DNA from: Planctomycetota bacterium
Lineage (GTDB): Bacteria; Planctomycetota; UBA8742; UBA2392
Direction: 5' to 3'
DNA: 64,000 bases
Assembly: GCA_019636195.1 (NCBI GenBank)
Contig: JAHBYA010000002.1
Span: 144,311-208,310 of the forward strand
Shown: positions 24,363 to 33,485 of the stretch, one piece after another
Layout: the number at the start of each line of letters is the position of its first letter
Numbering within the stretch: position 1 is the first letter of the stretch
Program-made: the position numbers and the translations under genes
The notes under the pieces: generated by a model
Database searches by the model: none
What the model saw: the letters and a program-made list of their open reading frames with translations, nothing else
What the model was told of the DNA's origin: nothing

Positions 24363-25668
24363 GCCGCTCCCAGAACTGCCAGAACGTCGGAAAGCTCTTG
24401 GACACACAGTCAGGGTCCTGGATCGTCAGCGGCACGCGCAGGCCCGCCACTGCAAAACTCATCGCCATGCGGTGGTCGTCGTAGGTTTGAATGCTTACCC
24501 GTCGCTGGCGCTCCGGGCTCTTGTTTCCGGCTCCATCGATTTCCAGCCAGTCGGGGCCTGCCCGTGTGACGACGCCCAGCTTGGCCAGCTCGGCTTGCAG
24601 GGCCGCGATGCGGTCGGTTTCCTTGACGCGAAGCGTGCCCAAGCCGATCAGGCGCGAGGTGCCTTCCGCGAACGCGCACACGACCGCCAGCGTCTGCGCA
24701 CAGTCTGGCAGTGCGGACAAGTCCGCACTGATTGCGCGCAGGGCCCCGGAAGCCGACCCCGAAACGCCCAGGCCGTCCGGGTACTCCAGCACTTCACATC
24801 CCATGCGCGCCAGCAGGTCCACAAAGCGCACGTCCCCCTGCACATCTTGACGCGTCAAGTTGTTGATTACACAGCGCCCGCCGGTGACGGCTGCCGCCGC
24901 CCAGAAGTAGCTGGCGGCTGTGCCATCCGGCGGCACGGTGTACGGGACGCGCGCATTCGGCCCGCTTGCGGCCGGGATGGCGGCGCTCCGGAACACGCGA
25001 TAGCCGTCGCGGTCAACGCCCATGCCGAACGCGCGCATCACCTCAAGGGTGATGTCCACGTAGGGTTTGCTGACAAGCTCGCCCTTGATTGCTACCTCAA
25101 CGCCGGCAGCGCGCGTGGGCCCAACCATCAGCAGCGCGCTGACAAACTGGCTGCTGACTTCGCCGGACAGTTCGCAGCGCCCGCCGCGCAGGCTGGCGCC
25201 TTCGATGCCCAGCGGCACGCAGCCCGGCTGGCCGCGCTCCTCAATGCGCGCGCCAAGCTGGCGCAGCGCGCTGATCAACTCCCCCATCGGCCGCTGGCGC
25301 ATGCGTTCGTTGCCGTCCAGCACAAAGCGGCCCGGCAGCACGGTCAGCAGGGCGCAAGCAAAGCGTGTGGCCGTGCCGGCGGCCCCGGTGAAGACTGGAA
25401 TTTCGTGGGGGGGCGAGAACGGCTTGGGCGGCGGCGCAAGACTGACATCCGTCGCCAGCGGGTTGGGCCGAGTGACGCGCCAGCCAAGGTCGCCCAGCAC
25501 GTTCAGCATGATGGCTGTGTCGTCGGCAGGCGAAATGTTGCGGATCACACAGGGTTCCCCCCGCAAGGCCGCACAGACGATCGCCCGGTTCGCAAATGAC
25601 TTCGAGCCCGGCAGCTCAAGCCGGATGTTGATGGGATGGCGTACTGGTTGCAGGTCGCGGCTGGTCAC
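24346..25668 (-). CDS. aroA: 3-phosphoshikimate 1-carboxyvinyltransferase (EPSP synthase) AroA
   Basis: Shikimate pathway enzyme joining shikimate-3-phosphate and PEP. The 440-residue protein has LPGSKSFANRA at about 19-29 (PEP/S3P binding), GAAGTATRFA, RMRQRPMGEL, the double-domain spacing and a C-terminal KETDRIAALQ...LAKLG block with YDDHRMAMSF. The GTG start at 25668 lies 6 bases after the preceding stop. The catalytic set looks intact. It ends the long colinear gene run that begins at pilM. Confidence 0.96.
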   Translation of the reverse strand: MTSRDLQPVRHPINIRLELPGSKSFANRAIVCAALRGEPCVIRNISPADDTAIMLNVLGDLGWRVTRPNPLATDVSLAPPPKPFSPPHEIPVFTGAAGTATRFACALLTVLPGRFVLDGNERMRQRPMGELISALRQLGARIEERGQPGCVPLGIEGASLRGGRCELSGEVSSQFVSALLMVGPTRAAGVEVAIKGELVSKPYVDITLEVMRAFGMGVDRDGYRVFRSAAIPAASGPNARVPYTVPPDGTAASYFWAAAAVTGGRCVINNLTRQDVQGDVRFVDLLARMGCEVLEYPDGLGVSGSASGALRAISADLSALPDCAQTLAVVCAFAEGTSRLIGLGTLRVKETDRIAALQAELAKLGVVTRAGPDWLEIDGAGNKSPERQRRVSIQTYDDHRMAMSFAVAGLRVPLTIQDPDCVSKSFPTFWQFWERLNHQA

Positions 25669-25674
25669 GGCTGG

Positions 25675-26832
25675 CTACCCCAGCCCCCGCAGGCGTTTGT
25701 AGTTGCCGATGCAAAGGGCCGCGAGCCGGTCAACCTGCGCTTGTGTGATGTCCGGCCCGAAGCTTACGCGAATACAGCCGATCGCGTCCTCCCACGACAA
25801 GCCCATCGCAGCCAGCACATGGCTGGGGTCGGTCTCGCCGGGTGCGCAGGCGCTGCCCAAGCCGACGCTGAAGCCCTGCTCGCCCAGTTCAATGGCCATG
25901 GCCTGGCCCTCGATGTGCAGGAAGCTGATGTTGCTGATGTTCGCCAGCCTTGGTGCGTTGCGGCCGTTGATGCGGACATTGTCGCCAAGGCCCATGAGCA
26001 GCGCGTCTTCAAGCCGGTCCCGCAGTTTGGCCACGGCAGGCCAGACGCGCTCGCGCTCGGCCTCTGCCAGTTCCATGGCCACTGCCATGGCCGCCATACC
26101 ACACAAGTCCTCTGTGCCGGCACGGTAGCCCCACTCCTGCGGGCCGCCAACGATCACGGGGCTGATGCGGTTGGTCATCTCGTTGTACAGCAGGCCGGTA
26201 CCCTTGGGCGCCCCGAACTTGGCGCCGGCCAGCGTCAGCAGGTCGGCGCCGATTTCGCGCGGCCGGACCGGCAGTTTCCAGAAGGCTTGCACGGCGTCGC
26301 AGTGGTATCTGGCGCCTGCTGCGTGAGCGATTTTCGCGACCTGATTCACGGGCTGGATCACACCGGTCTCGTTGTTTGCGTACATCACGCTGACCAGCGC
26401 CGTTCGTTCGCTGACCAGCTTGCGCAGGGCGGCAAGGTCAATCACGCCGTCGGGTGTGACCGGCGCGTAGTGCACACTGGCGCCGGCGCGCTCCATGCGC
26501 TGGGCCTCAAGCAGCACGGCGTGGTGCTCGATGGCGCTGATCACCAGCTCGTTGCGCGGGGCCTTGGCGCCATCCATGACTCCGCGCAGCGCCAGAATGT
26601 CGCTTTCGGTGCCGCCGCTGGTGAAAATGATTTCGCGCGGGTCAGCCCCCAGCACGCGGCCCATGCGCTCGTGCAGCTCCCACAGGTGCTTCTTGGCAAC
26701 ATAGGCCTGCGGGTGATGCGCCCCGGGGTTGGCGTACTGCTGCGTTGCAAACTCGCCGTACACAGCCAGCGCCTCAGGCCGGCATGGCGCGCCCGCAGCG
26801 TAGTCACAGTAGGTGTACTGCTTTGGGCTCAC
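25675..26832 (-). CDS. NifS/IscS-like cysteine desulfurase
   Basis: A PLP-dependent enzyme of about 385 residues. It has the N-terminal YCDYAAGAPCRPEAL, FTSGGTESDILAL (PLP phosphate), EHHAVL, NNETGVIQP and the active-site GLGSACAPGE carrying the nucleophilic Cys. The PLP lysine block reads LAGAKFGAPKGTG, where most relatives have His just before the Lys (S/G-x-H-K); here that His is Ala. GTG 26832 is chosen because it forms a GTGA overlap with the ferredoxin stop; the frame upstream of it lies inside that gene. It could supply sulfur for Fe-S clusters of the adjacent ferredoxin. Confidence 0.9.
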   Translation of the reverse strand: MSPKQYTYCDYAAGAPCRPEALAVYGEFATQQYANPGAHHPQAYVAKKHLWELHERMGRVLGADPREIIFTSGGTESDILALRGVMDGAKAPRNELVISAIEHHAVLLEAQRMERAGASVHYAPVTPDGVIDLAALRKLVSERTALVSVMYANNETGVIQPVNQVAKIAHAAGARYHCDAVQAFWKLPVRPREIGADLLTLAGAKFGAPKGTGLLYNEMTNRISPVIVGGPQEWGYRAGTEDLCGMAAMAVAMELAEAERERVWPAVAKLRDRLEDALLMGLGDNVRINGRNAPRLANISNISFLHIEGQAMAIELGEQGFSVGLGSACAPGETDPSHVLAAMGLSWEDAIGCIRVSFGPDITQAQVDRLAALCIGNYKRLRGLG

Positions 26833-27509
26833 TTGTCGCCTTTCTTGCTTCTTGCCGGCCGCGGCAGGACCACGATGCTGGGCGGCTTGGTCGGGCACGC
26901 CTTGACGCACAACCCGCAACCGGTGCAAATGCGCGAATCGACTTTGGGCATGGTGGCATCAAAGTCAATGGCGTTGGGCTCCAGGGGGCAGGCTTCATGG
27001 CAGGCCTTGCAGTCCTTTTGCAGATAGCCCAGGCATGTGTCCGGCTCAACAACAGCGATGCCGATACGAATCTCCCCCACCGGCGTCTTGGCCAGCGCGC
27101 CGGTCGGGCAGACTTCCATGCACTCACCGCACAGGGTACAGGGCGCGTGGTTCGGCTTCAGGTAGGGCGTGCCAACGGGCGGGCCGTCACCTTCGCGGGC
27201 GACGAAAATGACGTTCTCGGGACAAGCGACGACACACTTGGCGCATCGCGAACAGGCATCGAGAAACTTGTCCTCAAACAATGCGCCCGGCGGCCGGAAG
27301 AACTTGCGGCCGTGCATGTCCTTGAAGTCCTTGGGCAGCGCGGTGTTGCGGTGCATGCCGGACTCATACAGTTTCTGGAACAGGGCGCCGTCCCAGTTCT
27401 CGACAATGCGCGATCCCGGCACCAGCCGCGTGGCGTGCTTGACCGCCTCTCCGGCCAGCTGCCGCATGGCCTTGCGCTTGTCGGGGTCGGTTGGCAGGTC
27501 GCCGCTCAT
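26829..27509 (-). CDS. Four-cluster 4Fe-4S ferredoxin (NapF/NapG-like)
   Basis: A 226-residue soluble iron-sulfur protein. Four cluster motifs follow a 70-residue N-terminal region: CSRCAKCVVACP, CTLCGECMEVCP, a stretched CLGYLQKDCKACHEACP (C-x7-C-x2-C-x3-C), and CTGCGLCVKACP. The arrangement resembles NapG-type electron carriers. The N-terminus has no twin-arginine signal, so it is predicted cytosolic, perhaps attached to a membrane partner. It is translationally coupled to the cysteine desulfurase-like gene and 44 bases downstream of mqnD, so a role linked to menaquinone or Fe-S assembly is possible but unproven. Confidence 0.88.
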   Translation of the reverse strand: MSGDLPTDPDKRKAMRQLAGEAVKHATRLVPGSRIVENWDGALFQKLYESGMHRNTALPKDFKDMHGRKFFRPPGALFEDKFLDACSRCAKCVVACPENVIFVAREGDGPPVGTPYLKPNHAPCTLCGECMEVCPTGALAKTPVGEIRIGIAVVEPDTCLGYLQKDCKACHEACPLEPNAIDFDATMPKVDSRICTGCGLCVKACPTKPPSIVVLPRPARSKKGDK

Positions 27510-27553
27510 GCCCGCAGAATACGCTCAAACCGCGGCCCGCGAAAGCGAGCGCC

Positions 27554-28390
27554 TCAGACCCACTCCGGCTGGGCGGGGCTGGTGATGCAACCCTTGTCGC
27601 GGCCCAGTTGCAGGAACAGGCGCACGGCCCGCATGCCCTTGTCGCCGATGTCCACGGTGTACTCGTTCACGTACATGCCGACAAACTTGTCTGCCCTTGA
27701 CCTGTCGAGTCCACGGCCGTAGCTCAGCGCGTAGTCCAGCGCCTCAGCACGATGCTCAAGTGCATACTTGATGCTGGCTGAAAAGCAGCGACTGAACTGG
27801 GCGATCACGTCCATGCCCAGGTCGCGCCGCGCCACGTTGCAGCCGAGCGGCAGCGGCAACTCGTGCTTCGTGTGCCACCACTCGCCAAGGTCAACCACCT
27901 TGAACAACTTGAGGTCGTTGTAGGTCACCTGGCCCTCGTGGATGATCACGCCAGCGTCCACCCGCCCGTCCAGCACCGCCTTCTGCACCTCGTTGAAGTT
28001 CATGTGCACGGGCACAATGCTCGCGTCATACAGCCGCAGCGCCAGCGTCGCGCTGGTCAGCGGCCCGGGCGTGGCGACTTCGCGGCCGCTGAGGTCTTGC
28101 GGGTTCATTGGCTCGCGGCTGACGATGATCGGCCCGTAGCGATCGCCCATCGACGCGCCCGCGCGGGTGATCACGTACTTGTCGGCAATGTACGGGTAGG
28201 CGTGAAAGCTGCATGCGGTCACGTCAAGCTCGGCAGTCCTGGCGCGCTGGTTGAGAGTTTCAATGTCGCACAACTCGTGCCTTATGGTCAGCCAGCCGGT
28301 ATCTATCTTGTGGTTCGCCAGCGCGTGAAACATGAAGGCGTCGTCAGCGTCAGGGCTGTGGGCGACGGTGATAGTGCGCGATTGCGTCAT
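27554..28390 (-). CDS. mqnD: 1,4-dihydroxy-6-naphthoate synthase MqnD (or MqnA-family relative)
   Basis: A 278-residue periplasmic-binding-protein-like enzyme without signal peptide. It converts cyclic dehypoxanthinyl futalosine to 1,4-dihydroxy-6-naphthoate in the futalosine pathway. Recognisable are HSPDADDAFMFHAL at the N-terminus, YGPIIVSRE, AGVIIHEGQVTY (conserved in MqnD) and GEWWHTKHELPLPLGCN. The length fits. mqnE lies at the left edge of the window, so two of the pathway enzymes are close but not clustered. MqnA and MqnD are homologous, so the exact step is slightly less certain than the family. Confidence 0.87.
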   Translation of the reverse strand: MTQSRTITVAHSPDADDAFMFHALANHKIDTGWLTIRHELCDIETLNQRARTAELDVTACSFHAYPYIADKYVITRAGASMGDRYGPIIVSREPMNPQDLSGREVATPGPLTSATLALRLYDASIVPVHMNFNEVQKAVLDGRVDAGVIIHEGQVTYNDLKLFKVVDLGEWWHTKHELPLPLGCNVARRDLGMDVIAQFSRCFSASIKYALEHRAEALDYALSYGRGLDRSRADKFVGMYVNEYTVDIGDKGMRAVRLFLQLGRDKGCITSPAQPEWV

Positions 28391-28411
28391 GGCAGGCTTC
28401 GATTGCGGGGT

Positions 28412-28458
28412 GCGGACTCAGACTCGGACGCCGCGAGTCCGCTTGGCGGCGTCGCCAA
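28412..28458. repeat. Two hairpins between the HD-GYP gene and mqnD
   Basis: Within the 103-base gap, GCGGACTC (28412-28419) pairs with GAGTCCGC (28435-28442), and TTGGCG/CGCCAA (28443-28448 with 28453-28458) forms a second 6-bp hairpin with a GCGT loop. No T-run follows on either strand, so an intrinsic terminator is not supported; they may be RNA structures in the mqnD leader. Confidence 0.4.
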
Positions 28459-28493
28459 ACTAGTCCGCTATGCGTAAACCGCAATTGCCAATC

Positions 28494-30596
28494 CTAGCGC
28501 GCCGCCTTCTGGGCCTCGTTGGCATCGGCCAGCCGTACAACCTTGAGTTTGAGCTTCTCCCAGATTTTCGTGTCCTTGAACAGGTTGACGACATCGGGGT
28601 CCAGGTCGCCTTCCGCGGCCATTGAGTCCAGTATTTGCAGCGCCCTCTCCAGCGGGATTGCCGGCTTGTAGGGCCGATCACTGGCGGTCAGGCTGTCGAA
28701 CACGTCGGCCACCGCCATCAACCTTGAACCAAGCGGCGTCTGGCCGGCGGGTATGCCGTTGGGGTATCCGCCGCCCTTCATCTTCTCGTGGTGCTGGCCG
28801 GCGATTTCGGGCACGCGGGCAAGGTCTTCGGTCCACGGGATCTGCTTCAGAAACTTCCATGAGTCTGCGACATGGTTCTCAATCTCTTTGCGTTCTTCGG
28901 CGTTGAGCGTACCGCGCCTGGTGCAAAGGCTGCGGTACTCCTCATCGCTAAGCAATGGAAAGCTGTCCTGGCCGATCCTGCGCGGCGCGGTATGGATAGC
29001 GTCAAGCCGCGCCTGCGCTTCGTCCGTAACGAAAATCGGCTTTATGTGCTTGCGTATGAACTGAAAATCGTCTTCCAGCGCTGCAAGGTCCCGGTCGCAC
29101 TGCTCACGCAGCGCGGCGACCTCGGATCGGCGGCCCTGCTCGATCAGCCTTGCCTCGCGCTCAAGCGCATCCAGGCGAATCTCGCGCCGGATGATCTCGG
29201 CGCGAAACTCAATTGCCTGCGCCTGTGCCGGGAACAGCTTTTCGGCTTTTTGCAGCACGTGTTCCCGCACGCCGATCTTGCCAAAGTCATGCAGCAGGCT
29301 GGCATAGTGCAGCTCGACCATCTCGGCGTCCGTGAACGAGAAGTCCTTGTACGCGCCGGTCTTATCCTTGTTGACCTCATCGGCAAGCGCCATGGTCACG
29401 CGATCTACGCGCCCGCTGTGGCCCGCGGTGGCAGGGTCGCGCTGTTCCACAGCCTGCACACAGGCAATCACGAAGCGCTCGAACAAGTGCGTAATTGCGT
29501 CCATCAGGCGCACGTTCTCGATTGCGACGCCGGCCTGGCTGCCCAGGCTGGCCGCCAGCTCAATATCTTCCTCGCTGAACGGTATGATTTCGCCGACCGC
29601 ATTCTCGCCGAGTTGCAGCCGCTTCAGTGGATCGCGCTTCTTGTTGATCAACTGCACGACGCCCACCACGTCGTCCATCGTGTTCTTCAACGGCACGGTC
29701 AGCATGCTGCATGTGCGGTAGCCATACTTCTCGTCAATGAACTTGTTGAACTTGTAGGGCGCGCCTTCGGGCAGGTGATACACGTCGTCAATGGCAACAA
29801 TCTCGCCGGTGATCGCCGCGTAACCCGCGATGCTTTCGAGGTTGGCTGGAAAGACGATCTCTTCAAAGGGAATCTGCACCGTGTCGTTCTGGGCCGCTGC
29901 AAACCGCAGGCTGAACAGTTGCTGCGTCAGCGCGGCGCGCTTGACGGCTACCGCCCGTGTGCGGCGCTCCGCGCGGCCAAGCACCTTGCGGCCGGACATC
30001 GCGCTGCCCTTGCCGTGCTCAATGATGTAGATGCTGCCGGCGTCTGCATCCATGATGTTGCGGGCTTCGGTCAACACCACCGAAAGCAGGTCACGCAGGA
30101 CGCGCACATCGGACAGCGCCGTGCCTATGCGGTTGAGGCGCGCCAGCTTCTCGGCGCTGCTGGCGGTCGCGCCCTCATTGAACGCGCGCGAACGCAGCCA
30201 CGTCAACTCGCGGGCACGATATAGAAAGCGCGAGACCTCAGCTGGCTCAGGCGTGCGCGTGAGGTGCACGTCGATCCACGATTCGTCGCTGCGCGTGCCC
30301 CAGCTGGCGAGCACCGCGCTGGGCGCGCGCTCGTCCAGAAAGCGCTGGTCAAACGGCGGGCTGTCCGTGTCCATGACCAGCACGGTGCCGTTGCGCAGGG
30401 CAAAGGCGCCGGTCTGGCTGGGTTCCGCAACCTCAATAACCGTATCCGCATCGCGGTCGAACTTGCGGTTATGGTCAATCGCAGCCAGCAGGGCCGCACG
30501 GCGGCTTGCATCGCTGCTGTAGATCACCACGGTCAGCGATTGGCGCTGGCTGGTGATGGGCAGGCGACGATTCAGGCGAGTAGTCGGGGGCCGCAT
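28494..30596 (-). CDS. GAF + HD-GYP phosphodiesterase-like signalling protein
   Basis: A 700-residue cytosolic protein. Residues 20-150 resemble a receiver-like fold with no obvious phosphoacceptor set. About 165-370 is a GAF domain (DADAGSIYIIEHG, TVPLKNTMDDVVGVVQLINKK). The C-terminal HD-GYP domain retains metal residues: HDFGKIG at about 436, ENHV, HHEKM at about 602 and DVFDSLTASDRPYK. The GYP element reads GGGYPNG, not the usual DGTGYP. Some 100 extra residues, coiled-coil-like, sit between the HD and the second half of the domain. HD-GYP proteins hydrolyse cyclic di-GMP or related dinucleotides; the neighbouring pilus genes fit such a role but the activity is not proven. Confidence 0.88.
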   Translation of the reverse strand: MRPPTTRLNRRLPITSQRQSLTVVIYSSDASRRAALLAAIDHNRKFDRDADTVIEVAEPSQTGAFALRNGTVLVMDTDSPPFDQRFLDERAPSAVLASWGTRSDESWIDVHLTRTPEPAEVSRFLYRARELTWLRSRAFNEGATASSAEKLARLNRIGTALSDVRVLRDLLSVVLTEARNIMDADAGSIYIIEHGKGSAMSGRKVLGRAERRTRAVAVKRAALTQQLFSLRFAAAQNDTVQIPFEEIVFPANLESIAGYAAITGEIVAIDDVYHLPEGAPYKFNKFIDEKYGYRTCSMLTVPLKNTMDDVVGVVQLINKKRDPLKRLQLGENAVGEIIPFSEEDIELAASLGSQAGVAIENVRLMDAITHLFERFVIACVQAVEQRDPATAGHSGRVDRVTMALADEVNKDKTGAYKDFSFTDAEMVELHYASLLHDFGKIGVREHVLQKAEKLFPAQAQAIEFRAEIIRREIRLDALEREARLIEQGRRSEVAALREQCDRDLAALEDDFQFIRKHIKPIFVTDEAQARLDAIHTAPRRIGQDSFPLLSDEEYRSLCTRRGTLNAEERKEIENHVADSWKFLKQIPWTEDLARVPEIAGQHHEKMKGGGYPNGIPAGQTPLGSRLMAVADVFDSLTASDRPYKPAIPLERALQILDSMAAEGDLDPDVVNLFKDTKIWEKLKLKVVRLADANEAQKAAR

Positions 30597-30623
30597 GGCG
30601 CAAGTATAGCGATTGCCGCGAAT

Positions 30624-31454
30624 TCAGGGACGTGAAACCGTGGTTCGCTTGCTCCAGTCAAACTTAAGGCGCAGCGTGTCGTAGTAGGTGCGTGTGGGGT
30701 GTGCGATCAGGGTCATCGGCATGGGTGCGCGCGTGATTTCAACGTAGTCGCCGCCCGCCAACTCGCGGGTACCTTCACCGTCCATGGTGACAGTCAGCCG
30801 GTCGTCACCTTCGATACTGAACCTTAGGGTGCCGGTTGCAGGCACCGCCAGCGGGCGCAGGCTAAGGGTGTGGGGACACAACGGCGTCAGGATCAGCGCG
30901 TCAAGCTCAGGCTGCAGCAACGCACCGCCGGCAGCAAGGTTGTAGGCCGTTGAGCCGACAGGCGTGCTGATAATCAAGCCATCGCCGAAGTAGTCCGCGA
31001 TCGGCGCGCCATCGCAGCTGGCATAGACGTGCGCCATGCGGTTGCTGGGCGAGCGCTGGAAGACTACGTCGTTGATCACGATGCGTTCATCCGTTGCGCC
31101 GCCCGCCACAGTGCGCACAACGATCAGCAGCGACTGACGCGTGGGGAGCCTGCCCGCTACCGCATCCTGCAAGCGCACCAGCAGCTCAGGAAGCTCATAC
31201 TCAGCCAAGAACCCGAACTTGCCGAGGTTAACGCCCAGCAGCGGCACCTGGTGGCGGCCCAGCCGGCCCGCCGCGCGCAGAATGCTGCCGTCGCCGCCAA
31301 AGTTGATGACGAGACTCGGCTTGGCGGCTTCCAGGTCGAGACTGCCGTCGAGGTCCAGCGTGACGGCATCGGCGAACTCACGAATCAGGGGTTCCACCTG
31401 CGCTATGGCGTGGACTACATCGGGGCGCTTCCCATCGCCGACAAGAACGATCAT
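30624..31454 (-). CDS. nadK: NAD kinase
   Basis: A 276-residue cytosolic kinase making NADP from NAD. The diagnostic GGDGS (INFGGDGSILRAA) is at about residues 53-57. NLGKFGFLAEYE follows, then the NE/D block (ERIVINDVVF, with the Asn-Asp pair) and the glycine-rich TPVGSTAYNLAAGG. The ATG overlaps the dxs stop by four bases (ATGA), so the two are co-expressed. DXS-derived isoprenoid synthesis consumes NADPH, which fits the pairing. Confidence 0.96.
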   Translation of the reverse strand: MIVLVGDGKRPDVVHAIAQVEPLIREFADAVTLDLDGSLDLEAAKPSLVINFGGDGSILRAAGRLGRHQVPLLGVNLGKFGFLAEYELPELLVRLQDAVAGRLPTRQSLLIVVRTVAGGATDERIVINDVVFQRSPSNRMAHVYASCDGAPIADYFGDGLIISTPVGSTAYNLAAGGALLQPELDALILTPLCPHTLSLRPLAVPATGTLRFSIEGDDRLTVTMDGEGTRELAGGDYVEITRAPMPMTLIAHPTRTYYDTLRLKFDWSKRTTVSRP

Positions 31455-33424
31455 CTGGCTGCGCTGCCTGTGGCGACTGAGCGCCGCGAGGTCTCGCCGC
31501 TTGCACCGCGCAGTCCCATGCGGCGCTCAATGCTGGCGGCAATGCCTTCGGGGTCGAGCCCGACTTCCTGCAGGACTTCCACGCGTGAGCCGTGGTCAAC
31601 AAACCGGTCATCAATGGCCAGGATTTCAAGCTTGCCCGACTCAAGGCGCGCGCGGTTTGCAAACTCAAGAACGCTGCTGCCAAAGCCGCCACGGCGCACA
31701 TGCTCCTCGATCGTGAAGACGATGGGTTGCTTCTCAATCAGTCGGGCGAAAAGCCCTTCGTCAAGCGGCTTGGCGAAACGCGCGTTAATCAGCGCCAGCT
31801 TCTTGCCGTGGCGCACCTCTATCTTTTCTACGGCATCCAGTGCGTGATAGACCATGCTGCCGTAGGCGATGACGGCGCCGTCTTCGCCTTCGCGCAGGAC
31901 TTCGGCTTTGCCAAGTTCAAGCCCGAGACCCTGCGGCAACTCGTTCTTGGGCGTGTTGGCACGCGGGAAGCGGATAGCGGCAGGCACCGACAGCTCCAGC
32001 CCCCAGTCCATCATGGCCTTCATCTCGGTGGCGTCGCGCGGCGCCATCAACACCATGTTCGGCAACATGCTCAGGTAGGCAATATCAAACACGCCGTTGT
32101 GCGTCGCCCCGTCAGGGCCGACCAAACCCGCACGGTCGAGCGCCAGCAGAACCGGGCACTTGATAAGCGCCAGCTCCTGGAACAACTGATCGACGCTGCG
32201 CTGCATGAACGTGCTGTACACCGCGCAAATCGGCTTGAGACCGCCCAGTTTGAGGCCCTGCGCAAAGCCTACCGCGTGCTGTTCGGCCATGCCGACATCA
32301 AACACGCGATCGGCAAAGGTCTTTTGCACGATCTCAAGGCCTGTGCCCTGCAGCATGGCTGCGGTAATGGCGACGACTTTCTCGTCGCGCTTCATGATCT
32401 CAAGGGTTTTTTCGACGAAGATGTCGGTGTATGTGGGGCCGCCAGCACGTGAGAACTCTTTGGGCAGATGGTCCGTAAGCTTCTTGGACGTTTTGGCCGC
32501 GTGATACGCGTAATGGTCCGGCACGTCGTCTTTGAATCCCTTGCCCTTCTTGGTCAGGACGTGCAGCACTACGGGCTTGGGGACGCGCGCCGCGTTTTCA
32601 AGTGCGTCCAGAATCTGGCCGATGTCGTGCCCGTCAATTGGCCCGTAGTAGAAGTACCCGAGTTCTTCAAACAGTACTCCGGGGTGTGTGGCGGGCATTA
32701 GGCCGTGCAGGCCGGCTTTCACGTGGTCCAGCACGTCATGCACAGCACGCCCGAACGAACCGGTCTGTTCCTCCAGCACCTTGAGCATCTTCTTGACGTC
32801 CTTCTTGGCGCTGGTGTACGCGTGGCTGGTGCGGAAGCGGCTGAAGTAATTGGCCAAGGCCCCGGTGGCTGGGCCGATGCCGTGTTCGTTGTCATTAAGC
32901 ACGATCAGGTACTTCAGATCGCGCATGTCGCCGCCGTGGTTCAGCGCTTCGAGGGCCTGGCCTTCCTGCAGTGCACCGTCGCCGATGACGGCGATGCTGG
33001 TGCGGTCCATCAGCCCCTGGGCTTTGTTGGCGACTGCGACGCCCAGTGCCGTGCTGAGTGACGTGCCGCCGTGGCCGGTTTTTACCTTGTCGTAGCAACT
33101 CTCCTTGGGGTCAGGAAAGCCGCTGAGGCCCTTGTACTGGCGCAACGTGCTGAAATCCGCACGCCGTCCCGTAAGCAGCTTGTGGGGGTAGCACTGGTGG
33201 CCGACGTCCCAGACAAGGCTGTCGTGGCAATCCAGCTTGTACTGGTAGTGAAGCGCGATGGACAGCTCAAGCGCCCCTAAGCCGGAACCCAGGTGGCCGC
33301 CCGTCATGCCGACCACGCTGTCAATGATAAACGCGCGCAATTCGTCGGCGAGCTTCGGCAGCTCTTCGCGTTTGAGCTGCTTCAGGTCCTCCGGTGAATT
33401 GATTGTGTTCAAAAGCTCGTACAT
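31451..33424 (-). CDS. dxs: 1-deoxy-D-xylulose-5-phosphate synthase Dxs
   Basis: Thiamine-diphosphate enzyme at the entry of the MEP isoprenoid pathway (pyruvate + glyceraldehyde 3-phosphate). The 657-residue protein has GGHLGSGLGALEL and the TPP motif GDGALQEGQALEALNHGG. The catalytic-Glu block is VGMAEQHAVGFAQGL, and DRAGLVGPDGATHNGVFD identifies DXS among transketolases. ATG 33424 has GGAAAA upstream and begins as homologues do (MYELLNTI); TTG 33442 would only add six residues. It is preceded by ispA (61-base gap) and overlaps nadK, so isoprenoid genes follow the pilus operon directly. Confidence 0.97.
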   Translation of the reverse strand: MYELLNTINSPEDLKQLKREELPKLADELRAFIIDSVVGMTGGHLGSGLGALELSIALHYQYKLDCHDSLVWDVGHQCYPHKLLTGRRADFSTLRQYKGLSGFPDPKESCYDKVKTGHGGTSLSTALGVAVANKAQGLMDRTSIAVIGDGALQEGQALEALNHGGDMRDLKYLIVLNDNEHGIGPATGALANYFSRFRTSHAYTSAKKDVKKMLKVLEEQTGSFGRAVHDVLDHVKAGLHGLMPATHPGVLFEELGYFYYGPIDGHDIGQILDALENAARVPKPVVLHVLTKKGKGFKDDVPDHYAYHAAKTSKKLTDHLPKEFSRAGGPTYTDIFVEKTLEIMKRDEKVVAITAAMLQGTGLEIVQKTFADRVFDVGMAEQHAVGFAQGLKLGGLKPICAVYSTFMQRSVDQLFQELALIKCPVLLALDRAGLVGPDGATHNGVFDIAYLSMLPNMVLMAPRDATEMKAMMDWGLELSVPAAIRFPRANTPKNELPQGLGLELGKAEVLREGEDGAVIAYGSMVYHALDAVEKIEVRHGKKLALINARFAKPLDEGLFARLIEKQPIVFTIEEHVRRGGFGSSVLEFANRARLESGKLEILAIDDRFVDHGSRVEVLQEVGLDPEGIAASIERRMGLRGASGETSRRSVATGSAAR

Positions 33425-33485
33425 CTGTTTTCCAACTGCCAATACGCGAGTTTAGCCCGCACCCGCCCCCGGCAACAGCCCCCAC

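Noticed and set aside
28872..30224. A 450-codon open frame opposite the HD-GYP gene
   Set aside because: Antisense shadow; no known motif in it and the minus strand carries clear GAF and HD-GYP motifs.
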